Source: Paraphysomonas bandaiensis (taxonomy: Eukaryota > Chrysophyceae). Taken from it: a stretch of 64,000 nucleotides of DNA. Below the pieces are notes generated by a model, which did not search any database, was not told where the DNA came from, and worked only from the letters and a program-made list of their open reading frames with translations. Shown piece by piece: positions 1 through 10,600 of this stretch. The stretch spans positions 434,001 to 498,000 of the forward strand of contig CBFFRP010000281.1 of NCBI GenBank assembly GCA_965644295.1. The letters run 5' to 3'. Position numbers and translations under genes: made by a program. Each line of letters begins with the position of its first letter. The first letter of the stretch is position 1.

Positions 1-671
1 ACTACCCGCAGAGGGATGGCTCCGCTAGCTCGCTGAGACTCCAAGATATCCACATATCGGCCTTCTCTAGACATCAGAAAATCAATATCTACATGTAGAT
101 TATTGTTGACAGCTCTCCCCAGCCTATCTTCCTGAGCAGCTTTCTTGAATGCTTCAAACCTCATTCGCGTATTATGGAAATCCTTGATAGTAACCTCCAA
201 CTTGTCGATTGGGAAATCTCTTAAAGCGTATTGAAATTGACCAAATGCATATGCAGCTGCCTGCGCATCCTCAAGAGCCGGTACATCACCCACAGCACGA
301 CAACCTCGCACATATTCATACACCCGCCAATATCCCCCATGTGGAGCCTTCAAATACATAATCTCGTCTTTATTATCACTGCGAGGAGGAATAAGTTTTA
401 AAGTCATAATTCCATGAGCTTGTAAGTATGATGTAACGAGACTTATATTCTTCATTAAAACACTAACATCTGTAAATATCGTATCATTGATTCGTTGTAG
501 AACGAATTTCATTTCTGTAGATGTTTCTATATGTATAAAAGTCACCAGATATGTCTTATGAATATGTCCATTGCCATATACAGATATATCACAGTGATAA
601 CTATCTATATCAGGAATACTAAACTTTCTAATAATTTGAAGTAATATCTCTGGGGGATACTCTTCACTCAT
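1..671 (-). CDS. N-acetylhexosamine 1-kinase-like phosphotransferase (5' part, runs off left edge)
   Basis: An ATG at 671 on the minus strand opens a frame of about 223 codons that stays open to base 1, so the 3' part is outside the window. The product starts MSEEYPPEILLQII. Around residues 35-80 it has HIHKTYLVTF and FVLQRINDTIF, followed by a helix with LMKNISLVTSYL; around 115-125 it has YWRVYEYVRG. This is the N-lobe pattern of the NahK/aminoglycoside-phosphotransferase-like kinases, which phosphorylate N-acetylhexosamines at C1; FVLQRIN is a typical family block. The catalytic loop would lie beyond the edge, so activity cannot be judged. No intron is needed in the visible part. It is divergent from the ABC-F gene. 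The exact sugar substrate is inference, and another APH-fold sugar or choline kinase is possible. Confidence 0.75.
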   Translation of the reverse strand, partial: MSEEYPPEILLQIIRKFSIPDIDSYHCDISVYGNGHIHKTYLVTFIHIETSTEMKFVLQRINDTIFTDVSVLMKNISLVTSYLQAHGIMTLKLIPPRSDNKDEIMYLKAPHGGYWRVYEYVRGCRAVGDVPALEDAQAAAYAFGQFQYALRDFPIDKLEVTIKDFHNTRMRFEAFKKAAQEDRLGRAVNNNLHVDIDFLMSREGRYVDILESQRASGAIPLRV

Positions 672-1377
672 ATCTAATCAGCGGTGAATATATCCAGATT
701 ATAAGACGAATATAAGATAGTGTGGATTAAAGCAAATTCAGGAGATTATGCGATGATCTCCATGTATAGAAGAGGGGTAAGTGTAATGGTTAGATCATAT
801 GGAGAGATATGCAAAGATATGGTGAGTAGAGACTGATTGATTTCGAAGAGATTGTTTTGAACTATCTATATGTATGTATATAATTGATACCCATAACACG
901 ACACTTGTTGAATACCCTCACACCAGTACTGCTGTGTACTTACCTACCCATCTATATATACATCTACCTACCTGCCTACATACATACATACATACATACA
1001 TACATACATACATACATACATACATACATACATACATACATACATACATACATACATACATACATACATACATACATACATACATACATACATACATACA
1101 TACATACATACATACATACATACATACATACATACATACATACATACATACATACATACATACATACATACATACATACATACATACAGTGTACTCTGTT
1201 GATGGTACAGGAAAGACTGGTCTGTGTGTCTTGTATTCTTTTTGTAGAGGAATGTGCGGCTTATACAGTGATGTGTATGTTAAGCTCACTGCTCATACTT
1301 CTCAACAATTCTTCGACTATTAATACATATACACATATATTTAATCCATCTAATTAGTTTATTTGTATTACTTTACT
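672..1377. promoter_or_regulatory. shared head-to-head promoter region with microsatellite
   Basis: This 706-bp gap lies between two divergent start codons (671 minus, 1378 plus) and must hold both promoters. About 210 bp of it is a pure TACA tetranucleotide array. I see no clear TATA box or conserved element. Long YIHT and MYVC open frames across the array are translations of the microsatellite and not genes. Confidence 0.6.
977..1188. repeat. (TACA)n microsatellite, about 53 perfect copies
   Basis: A run of the tetranucleotide TACA extends from about 977 to 1188 with essentially no interruptions. It sits in the shared upstream region of two divergent genes. A second, slightly imperfect array of the same unit occurs at 56209-56454, also between divergent genes. 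Confidence 0.97.
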
Positions 1378-4300
1378 ATGCCAGCTAAAAAGCGTGCTGA
1401 AAAGCAGTCTAAAAAGGCTGCCAAAGCAGCTGCTAAACCCGCCCCTGTATCAGCCACTCCCTCTGAAGATGTCGAGCCTGGAGACATGCTTAGATCACAA
1501 GGAATTGTTGTTACTTATGCACAGGACTCTAATAAGTTAACTCATAGAAATGTTAGAGATATCAGTGTATCTAATTTGACTCTCACTTATCATGGAACTC
1601 CGTAAGTGCACTGTCTGGTGTATGCAGTATAGTACTCATATGATATCATCTATGCAGTCTTATTGAAGATGCGGAGTTCACTCTTAACTATGGAAATAGG
1701 TTTGTATTTTAATGAATATTTACTGTGTAATTTGCCTCTTAGATACGGATTTATTGGACGAAATGGCTGCGGAAAGTCGACATTTATGAAGGCAATTGCT
1801 GCCCGATGCTTTCCAATTCCTGATGGCATTGATATATTCCACTTGAGTGAGGAAATTGAAGCATCTGACATGACTGCAAGAGAAGCTGTGATGAGTGTTG
1901 ATGTGGAACGTATGAAACTGGAGAAAGAAGCTGAAGCTTTAAACGAGTTGATGACTGATACTGAGAACACCGAGGACCAAGATGAAGTTATGGAACGCCT
2001 TACACAGGTGTACGAGCGCCTTGATGAGCTTGATGCTTCTACGGCCGAAACTAGAGCTTCCAGTATCCTCAGTGGACTTGGCTTTTCCCCTGAGAGGCAG
2101 CAAATGAAAACAAGAGAGTTCAGTGGAGGGTGGAGAATGAGGATTGCGCTTGCCCGTGCTCTGTTTATCCAGCCAACGCTGCTACTACTCGACGAGCCCA
2201 CTAATCATGTAGGATAATGTACTAGTATGATGTATCATGAATGTATGCGAGATATATACCGTACATGCGTTAAATTTGTGGATATGTATTGATATACATG
2301 TGTCCAGTTGGATATGGAGGCCGTTGTATGGCTGGAGGATTACCTCAGCAGGTGGAATAAGATCCTTTTCATGGTTTCTCACTCCCAGGATTTCATGAAC
2401 TCGTACGTTCGTTGAGTAGTGTGTTTCTTTGATGATACTAATTTACTCTGTGTTGACTACAGTGTGTGTACCCACATAATTAACCTCACGAAGAAGCGCC
2501 TCACTACTTACGGTGGAAATTATGACACATTTGTACAGACGAAGTCAGAACTTGATGAGGAGCAGATGAAGGTTATATACACAAAATTTCTTATTTGTGC
2601 CAGTATATATTCATCTAAAGGTTGTTCTCTAACGGCCCTTTATTTATAGCGCTACAAGTGGGAGCAGGACCAGATTAAGCACATGAAAGATTATGTCGCT
2701 CGGTTCGGTCATGGTACTGCCAAGAATGCCAAGCAGGCTCAGAGTAAAGAAAAAACACTTGAAAAGATGGTTCGAGGTGGGCTCACTGAAAAGGTACTAA
2801 TCCGATTTGTACGACGAGTGCACAGTTTCATAACGATTCACTTAAGTCGTCATATGTGTCGCATGTTATGAAACACGTAATATACTAAACTATATTGATG
2901 TCGTGGATGTAAATGTCGTAGTTTTTGCCCATCTTTTGTGTGCTGATATGTATGGATAGGTGGAACAGGAGAAAGCTCTCGATTTTAATTTCTCGGATCC
3001 TGGGCAACTTTCTCCTCCTGTACTCATGTGTACGGATATTGCATTCGGTTATCCAGGTAAGTTCTGGAAACGAATATTATTGAAATATGACCTAATACTG
3101 CATGGTATCTTACATATTGTTGATGTATTGCAGGGTGCGAAATCCTGTATTCCGGTGTCGATTTTGGTGTTGATCTTGACAGTCGCGTTGCTCTTGTTGG
3201 ACCCAATGGAGCAGGTAAGTGTTTGATTTTTTTTGTAATTCTCATCACTCATTTCATCACCAGGGAAGTCAACACTACTTAAGATCATGACCGGAGACTT
3301 GATACCAGTTGTCGGTCAGTGTGTACATGGCCACCCACACTGAGAATTTTCTAATCATTATATCAATTAGGCTCTGTACGTCCTCATGCCCACCTTCGCA
3401 TCAGCAAGTTTACACAACACTTTATTGATGTAAGCCCTATTTCAGTGTTATATATATATGTGAACATATGTTCTTATCTTCATAGGTATTGGACCTATCG
3501 ATGACCCCTCTAGAATACTTCCTGAGCATATGGACGGAGATGACAAGAGAGGAAGGGCGTAGGTTCCTGGGTCGGTTTGGAGTATCCGGATCCGTCCAAA
3601 CACAGAAGATGTCCCAACTCAGTGATGGGCAGAAAAGTCGGTAGGTTTGAAAATGAGTTACTGGACCATCTAGACAATTGAACTGCTGTACTTGTTCGTG
3701 TAGTGTTGTACTCGCTAAAATGGCGAAGGAGAACCCTCACATTCTTCTGCTTGACGAGCCCACTAATCACTTGGATATGGAGAGTATTGATAGTCTAGCC
3801 AAGGCCATAAATAAGTTTTCGGGTGGGATGGTGCTGGTATCTCATGATATGAGGCTGATCTCTCAGGTATGTTGCTATTGTCTCGTGATTATGGTGCATT
3901 TTTTCTCGTCAGACGGCTGCTGATATTTCTTTCGAAGGTGGCAAAAGAGATATGGGTGGTTGACAACCGTACTGTTATGAAGTACCAGGGTGAGATATCC
4001 GACTTCAAGATGCAGGTATACGACATATTACTCAGTACGCACTCGTATTGATATATATGCATCTGTTTGATTTGCAGCTACGCGCACAAATGCAGAAGAG
4101 CAATATAATGTCTGGTAGCGACGCTGTGAATAATATGAAGGCACCCGTCTTGGTACCTCTCGCTCCCCGATCCACCACTGGAAACACAGTCATTCCGCAC
4201 ACCGCCCCTCCAGCTGTTGCTCCAAAGGTACGTATGAAGTTGTAGTTATATGCGGTCCACTTAACTATGGATGTCGTAGGCTCCAAGTGCAAATGAGGAA

Positions 4301-5196
4301 GATGAGGTAATGAAGGCTCGTATGGAGTTAGCGGACTTAGCCATTGAGCGCCAAAGAGCTCGACAAGCCAAGGAGAAAGAAGAAAAAGCCACCAAGAAAA
4401 AGAGTGAGGACAACGATGGTGGAGGAAAGGTTGTGATATAAGCCGTATGCTTCATATCTCATGGTATTTTTCTTTACCAGGTGGAAGCTGATAAAACTGA
4501 AGCGAAGGAAAAGGCAGATGAAGAAGCTAAGCGTCGAGACGAAGAGCGTGAGCTTCAAAAAGCGAAAAAGAAGAAGGAGAAAGAGGCTATTGCTCTTCGC
4601 CTCAAGCAGGAAGAAGAGGAGAGAGAACGCAGACGCTTGGAAAAGATTGCCGATATGGAGGCAGCTATGAAGCTTCGCGAGGAGGAAGACCGTGCTCGTG
4701 AAGAGAGGGCCCGCTTGCGTGCTGAGAAAGAGGCCAAGAAGAAAGCCGAGGAAGATGCAGTAAAGGCAGCAGAGGCAGAGGCGAAAGCGGCTCGCAAGAG
4801 AGAGCGAGAGGCACGGCGTAAGGAGAAAGAAGAAGAAAAGAGACGACAGGATTTGGAAAGGAAACAAAAGTGGATGGCCGAAGCGAGACAAGATGTATGG
4901 ACTCAAGAGCAGCAGGTTGGTATACCCTCATTGATCAAGTGTTCGTGTTGATAATAGTACCGTATCAGAATGCTTTTGAATCAGCACTTCTCTCTGCACC
5001 GATGATTCTAGCTGTTGCTGGTAACGAACAGATGCAGAAAGAAAAGGAGGCACGATGGAATTACATATCTCGTGCTGTAGAGGGAAAGAATCGCAACCAG
5101 TGTTTGTCTCGCTACCGTCTTCTTGCACAAATGGTTCTAGATAAGAAGCAGGGCGAAGCTGTCATGACAAGTGCATCTGTATCAACAAATGCTTAA
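1378..5196 (+). CDS. ABCF2: ABC-F ATPase (ABCF2/Arb1 type) with C-terminal coiled coil and SANT domain, 17 exons
   Basis: Splicing 17 exons (1378-1601, 1658-1699, 1743-2208, 2308-2402, 2463-2571, 2650-2793, 2960-3056, 3134-3214, 3264-3314, 3371-3429, 3486-3640, 3704-3866, 3938-4015, 4078-4227, 4280-4429, 4481-4915, 4969-5196) gives a continuous 908-residue frame. ABC domain 1 has Walker A GRNGCGKS, signature FSGGWRMR and Walker [13 protein letters not shown], then VSHSQDF. The linker [20 protein letters not shown] is typical of ABCF2/Arb1. ABC domain 2 has [27 protein letters not shown] and VSHDMR. Arb1/ABCF2 proteins are cytosolic ATPases of ribosome biogenesis and translation, without membrane segments. 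After domain 2 come a Pro/Ala-rich linker, a highly charged coiled coil of about 150 residues, and a Myb/SANT repeat beginning [13 protein letters not shown] and ending [18 protein letters not shown]. That tail matches the pattern of Zuotin/DNAJC2 SANT domains, not the usual ABCF2 end. The start codon precedes a Lys/Ala-rich N-terminus usual for this family. Confidence 0.92.
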
Positions 5197-6016
5197 TTAT
5201 ATATTACTATGGTATTTGCATCGACATGGAACTGGATGCATGGAGCACTTTCCGCTGTTAGGAGCATTTGTTGTGATCGTAGTGATAGTCATATTCAGAA
5301 TGCCGTAGCTTGTACTGAATAATAACAATAAGGAAGGGAATTTGTCTCGTTATATAAACGCTTAAGTACAGTAGCATATATATATTGTAATGATGAATGT
5401 GTGTAGTAACAGTACGTAGTCACTCAGTAAAGTCAAGTATGCCTATGCATCGTTAAATTAGTCCGTTTCAATCTGTTGGATTATGTCACGCCGTGGATAG
5501 CAATGTTGAGTTTTATGTTTGCGAGCAATTCGAACTGTATTTATAAGGCATTAGAATTATGACCTTTACTTGAAGAATACGGTAGTAATTAATAGATTAA
5601 TAGTATCACATGAACTAATCAATTGATAGGAATAAAGGAGGAATAGTTGTGAAAGGTGAGAGTGAAATATAGTGATTGTTTTATCAAGATTGAGTCTATT
5701 TGCGCTATATATATAAGAACGGTTGTGTATATAAACTAGTTTTACATCTATAGACTAACTAATAACTGGATTTGCTATATAATATATACTATATTATACT
5801 ACTAGTGGTGGGACAACCGTCGGAACTGCTTGTGCATCGCTGCGAGCACCATAGTGCAACCGTCCCTTGTAGTGAGGTTAGTTGGGGGGTCTATTTACTA
5901 TTTACTATCTGAGATCTGATAATATGATTGACAGTTGAGTGTTGAGTTCTTGTATATGACAACAGCAATTAAACGCTGTAGTTATAAGGTATTTATAAAG
6001 TATAGCCGTTACGAGT
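5197..6016. other. 3' flank and intergenic DNA
   Basis: AT-rich sequence downstream of the ABC-F gene. I see no credible ORF or RNA gene. A short block near 5815-5880 weakly resembles sequence near 24290-24330, which suggests old repeat debris. Confidence 0.5.
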
Positions 6017-6800
6017 CAGGGCTGCGCAGCAATTAATTGCAATCCAATTGCAAATGTTTTTGAGCAATTAAATTGTAATTAATTGCCACTACTTATTGTC
6101 TAATTAAATAGCATCTTGAACTGTGTTTGCATTTTCCACAGATGTCTATTAAAGCGCAAGAACATAAGAAGGGCCTCCAATGCTTGGTGTCTTCTCGTCA
6201 TCAGTGACTCAATACCATCATCTCCTTTTTCTTCTTCGCCATCAGTTTTGTCCAACAGAAAACGTTTGAGCTGCGCCTTCTCAGGTCGAGTGTCCTCCAA
6301 ACCGCTTTTGACTTTCACAACAGCATTCTAGAAGGTCTGATTCTTCATAATTATGTCCGCATCCGCACCTAGTACTAGGTGGCAAGAGGTGGTGGCTAGT
6401 ACTAGGGAGTTTCTGAATTAAGCTATTGAAAAACGAACGCACATCACTAAGGTTGGCCAGCAGGTCGGCTCCATCCTTCTGGAGAACCATAGAAACTTTT
6501 CGAATTCGGTAAGAATATGACTGCCATAAATACTACGTTTATACACATATATTATCTTAAAACTAGAAGGTAGTGGCTAGTACTAGGGAATTTCTGAATT
6601 AAGCTATTATTGAAAAGGAACGAACATCATTGAGCATAGCGTAACATACATGAACCGAGCTGAACTTAGTCTCTTATAGCTTATTAAGGTCAAGAGGAAA
6701 GAAACGTAATCGACCTTTCAGAAAGTAAGCTAATGACAGAGATATTAACCAGTAAACAGAGACGACAGTATCATGAGAGAGGCTTTGGTAACAGATATAG
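6017..6800 (-). mobile_element. hAT element remnant, family A (5' terminal repeat present, other end lost)
   Basis: The left end CAGGGCTGCGCAGCAAT at 6017 matches the terminal repeat of the complete family-A element at 34543-35285. No matching right end is found before 6900. Minus-strand fragments encode hAT transposase pieces: at 6100-6318 a C-terminal dimerisation-type stretch (ALEALLMFLRFNRHLW), and at 6281-6490 LQKDGADLL followed by LSDVRSFFNSLIQKLP. The right part (about 6560-6800) is homologous to 34980-35120. A block of roughly 55 bp, GTGGCTAGTACTAGGG and following, occurs twice (about 6390 and 6570). The element is broken and non-functional. Confidence 0.75.
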
Positions 6801-6897
6801 TGAAATTTTATCGCAGCATCGAGTGAAATTTTACTTCAGTTGTTAAGTTAATACTTCTCTTATTATAATAATGTCAAACTTTGATAATATTGAGAGC

Positions 6898-7029
6898 AGG
6901 GCCTGATAATCATCAATGGTAATGTCATCTATATGTCATTCATTGATGGCCAATAATGGCAATACCATTATAATTGCCGGAAACTGGGCACCCATAAATG
7001 GGCTATTAGTGTTTACCATCATGTCTTGA
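6898..7029. mobile_element. short hAT-type MITE fragment, family B
   Basis: It begins CAGGGCCTGATAATCATCA, close to the family-B terminus at 25457. It contains the family-B subterminal phrase CATTATAATTGCCGGAAACT and ends near 7029 in a poor match to the opposite terminus. No coding capacity. Confidence 0.6.
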
Positions 7030-7348
7030 TTGAGAAATATAAATATAGCAAATATTAATGAGTGATGAGACATGTTAATTTTAAATTTAGTAATTGATGA
7101 CTAATTTACATTATTTCAACATATTATAAGATAGATATTGATCTAGCTATTAGACTAATCTGTCTATCTATCTACTAAACTGGTTCTGACTCTTGAAAGC
7201 CTTTTGCTACGAAACAGATATTCACAATCACTACTTCCAACATATTTCACAACCCAAATATGACAAATGTTGACAGGGTACACAAGATATAGCCGATTCG
7301 AACCAGGATTTATAAATTACACACCACTAAACTAGTGAGATTAATCAA
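7030..7348. other. intergenic AT-rich DNA
   Basis: Nothing recognisable is seen between the family-B fragment and the target-site duplication of the Copia element. Confidence 0.4.
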
Positions 7349-7353
7349 GATTG
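7349..7353. repeat. Copia target-site duplication, left copy GATTG
   Basis: GATTG directly precedes the 5' LTR and recurs directly after the 3' LTR at 12533-12537. Five-base duplications are typical of Ty1/Copia integration. Confidence 0.9.
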
Positions 7354-7660
7354 TATTGAACTACAACCAACTCCTACGTGCGTACTTGAAGTTTGGTAAA
7401 GTCAATCGCTAGTAGTTATCCTGTATTCTATGTAGCAATGAAATACAGAATATACATGACTACAGTATAGGAGTAGCTATTACAAGTATACAAAGAAACT
7501 GAAAATATAGTAGCTGTTAAAGATATGATTTGTAGAACAGAATGTTGATGTTGGTAAATGACGTGGTTCCTAACTCACAGGGCTACAACATCATAAACTT
7601 ACTATATCTCCTATAATATCAATCAGTCAATATTGCACTAACTAAAAGCGTAAATTAATA
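7354..7660 (+). repeat. 5' LTR of Copia element
   Basis: The 307-bp repeat begins TATTGAAC and ends TTAATA, so its termini are TATT...AATA and not the usual TG...CA. The boundaries are fixed by comparison with 12226-12532 and by the target duplication. Confidence 0.92.
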
Positions 7661-10600
7661 TGGCAGCGGATGGAAATTTCACGAATGTCGCCTCAGGCTC
7701 AAAGGTACCTCCCTTCGAGGAACTGAACTTCAAGAAATTCAAGAAGTTCTTCACCTCATTCCTCATGAGACACAATCGAGCTCATCTTGTCCTCTCAAAG
7801 GATAAACCAAGGCACATTCATGATCTAGACTCTACAGTCCCAGCGGGAGCTCATATGACTGATGCACAGAAGAAGCGACTACGCAAAGCGAAGAAACTCT
7901 GGAACACCCGGAACGAGACCGCGTACTCCTTCCTGATGGAAGTGTGCAATGCTCACCCAAAAGCAGGCACAACAGCGGCTCTCTACGAAGGAAGTACAGC
8001 AAAAGGGTTACTACAGGCACTGGAAGAGAGATTTCTCAATGTTGAAAAGAATACAGTACAGGCAGAGGTCACAAAGTTCAATTCAATGAAGATTACCTCA
8101 AGTCAGTCAGGAGCAGAGTTCGTCGACAGCGTTGAAGCCCAGGCCAAGATTCTCGAGAATCTAGGTCGTGAAGTCACGGAAGACGACAAGCTCACTCGAC
8201 TAAAGGAAGGTCTCACAGACAAGAGATATTCCCAACTAGCACACAGCCTGTATACAGCAAACGATGTGACATACGCAAGAGCAAGCAGCCTAATCAAAGG
8301 GTATGAAAACACATCATTCGGCAAGCATGCGTTGCAAAATTCAGGGGAAGACAGTGTCAATCAAGCAGTGGATGACAGTAAATGGAAAGAGCACAAGAGA
8401 AAGGGCAGATGCAATAAGTGCAAGAAACTTGGCCACTTTGCTAGGGAGTGCAAGACTCCAGAGCATGTCATAAAGAGGATGAAGGGGACAAGATCACAGA
8501 GAAAAGATAGAGATCACAGAAACAGGGGTGATAACAAAACAAAGCTACCTGTGTGTGAGATATGTGACATCCCAGGCCATCAGACTAAAGACTGCTTCCA
8601 CTTGAAGACTGCTAAAGCTGCAGTGGTCAGTTCTAAACGGGGGCGAGACTCTAGAAGGGAAACGGCACCCTACAAGAACAAGAAGAAACCGCGAGTGTCT
8701 GTACATGATTCAGAAGATGAAGCGGGATACGAATCGATGATATGTGTGGAAGAAGAGGTGAATCTAGCACAGAGCATGTCAGATGTTATTTATTTAGACA
8801 GCGGGTGCAACAAGATGATCCTTACCTCCAAAAACCACATGACCAACCTTCAGCGCGCTGATAGGCAGATGTCCACAGCGAACAAAGGTAAACTGTCAAT
8901 ACACAGTGTTGGCGATGTAGGAAGCTTTAAAAAGGTGTACTACGCACCTGAAGCAAGTAAGAACCTCGTAGATATGAAGAGCATCACAGATAGGGGTTGT
9001 GTTGTGACGTTCGATAATGATGAAGTCGTCATTCGAAATAAGACTACGAACAAGACACTCATTAGACAGAGAAGTGTTAATGGATTATATCCAGTTCGAC
9101 TCGAAGACTTACTTCAGCTTGGAGAAGAATCCTCAGCAGCACTTGAGGAGCAGGGGTTTGATGACCAGCGAATTCTATGGCACAAAAGACTTGGCCATGT
9201 CAACTATGATAAACTGACTGAGTCCGACCGCCGAGGCCTAGTTGATGGAATAAATCTGGACAAGAAATATTTCAGAAAAAAACACAAAAAAACGATATGC
9301 AAATGTAATACCTGCATGCGATCGAAACTCACGAGAAAGAACTTCAGGACTCCACGCCAGTTGATGAACTTAGACAACAACCCAAAGGAGAGAGGGGTGC
9401 TCAGTGCAGATACGATGGAAGTCCTAAACACGCCATCGATGGAAGGCTACAAACATGTGTTACTATTCAAGCACAGTGATGCAAAACATGTATGGGCTTA
9501 TGGGTTGAAAAACAAGACTGGGAGTGAAGTGTTAAAGTGTATGAAGGACATGGTAGAGACCCAACTTGTCAAAGAAGGATTGCAACTACGACGATATCAT
9601 GCAGATGGCGCAGGAGAACTAGTAGGGCAACATGTCAGGCAGTACTTACGTGAAACCACCAGCACAAGGACTGTACAGGTTACTTGGACTCCACGTGACA
9701 CACCCGAAATGAATTCGCTATCGGAACGCACTAATCGTACAGTGAAGGAGATGGCCCTTGCTATATTGCTCGATAGTGGCATGCCATCAGTATTTTGGTT
9801 CAAAGCAGTCTTGCATGCTGTATATCTGATCAACAGGTTACCTACGAAGACAACGAAAGGATACATCTCACCTTTTGAGTATATTACTGGAACCGCACCA
9901 GATGTGAGTGACTTGAAGATCTGGGGCTGCAAGGCATGGGCTATTGTGCCGAAGGAGCAGCGCCGCAAAGAGTGGAAAGAAAAGGGAAAACCTGGATACT
10001 ATATGGGACAATGTCAACAACCTGTTGGACACCAAATATATATTCCAGACCTGAATGCTATTATTGTTGCAGTCAATGCACAGTTTGATGAGTCAATTCC
10101 AGAGCGTTCACAGGAGTATTTCGACGAAATAGATAATCTACAAATCGACACCTCAGAAACAGCAGAGAGTGTAAATGACTATCAGTACCTGGTGGGCCTC
10201 AGACATCTTGATGGACACCTGTGTTATGTTACCACCAGAGTGATAGAGAGAAGAGGAGTCATTGTTGCATATAGGAGATTAGATATGAAAGGAAATACTA
10301 CCGAGGAGCAAACTCCAATTCATATCAAAGATGTAGTAAAGATGACTCACTCTACAAAGTGTCAGACCGACAAGTTTAATAGTTTGCGAAATGAGTTGGA
10401 TCAGACTTGTAATGACAGTGACAATGAACAGAGGACTCCTGACCGCTCAAATCGGGGCGCATCTTCAACAGGTGGGGCAGATCGAAATCCCAGAACTGAA
10501 AAACGACCTCGAAAAAAACGGCACATTGTTAACGTTGGTGTCCTCGGCGATGTCTCATTGTCTCTTGATTCCTCCAACAGCACAATTAAAGAGCCACAGA

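Noticed and set aside
874-1357. Long open frames encoding YIHT or MYVC repeats
   Set aside because: They are translations of the TACA microsatellite in every frame and strand; the same holds for 56040-56657.
1650-2201. 183-codon minus-strand frame opposite ABC domain 1
   Set aside because: It is an antisense shadow of the well-supported ABC-F exon.
4337-4906. 189-codon minus-strand frame rich in Leu and Phe
   Set aside because: Antisense of the charged coiled coil of the ABC-F tail; Lys/Glu codons read as Phe/Leu on the other strand.
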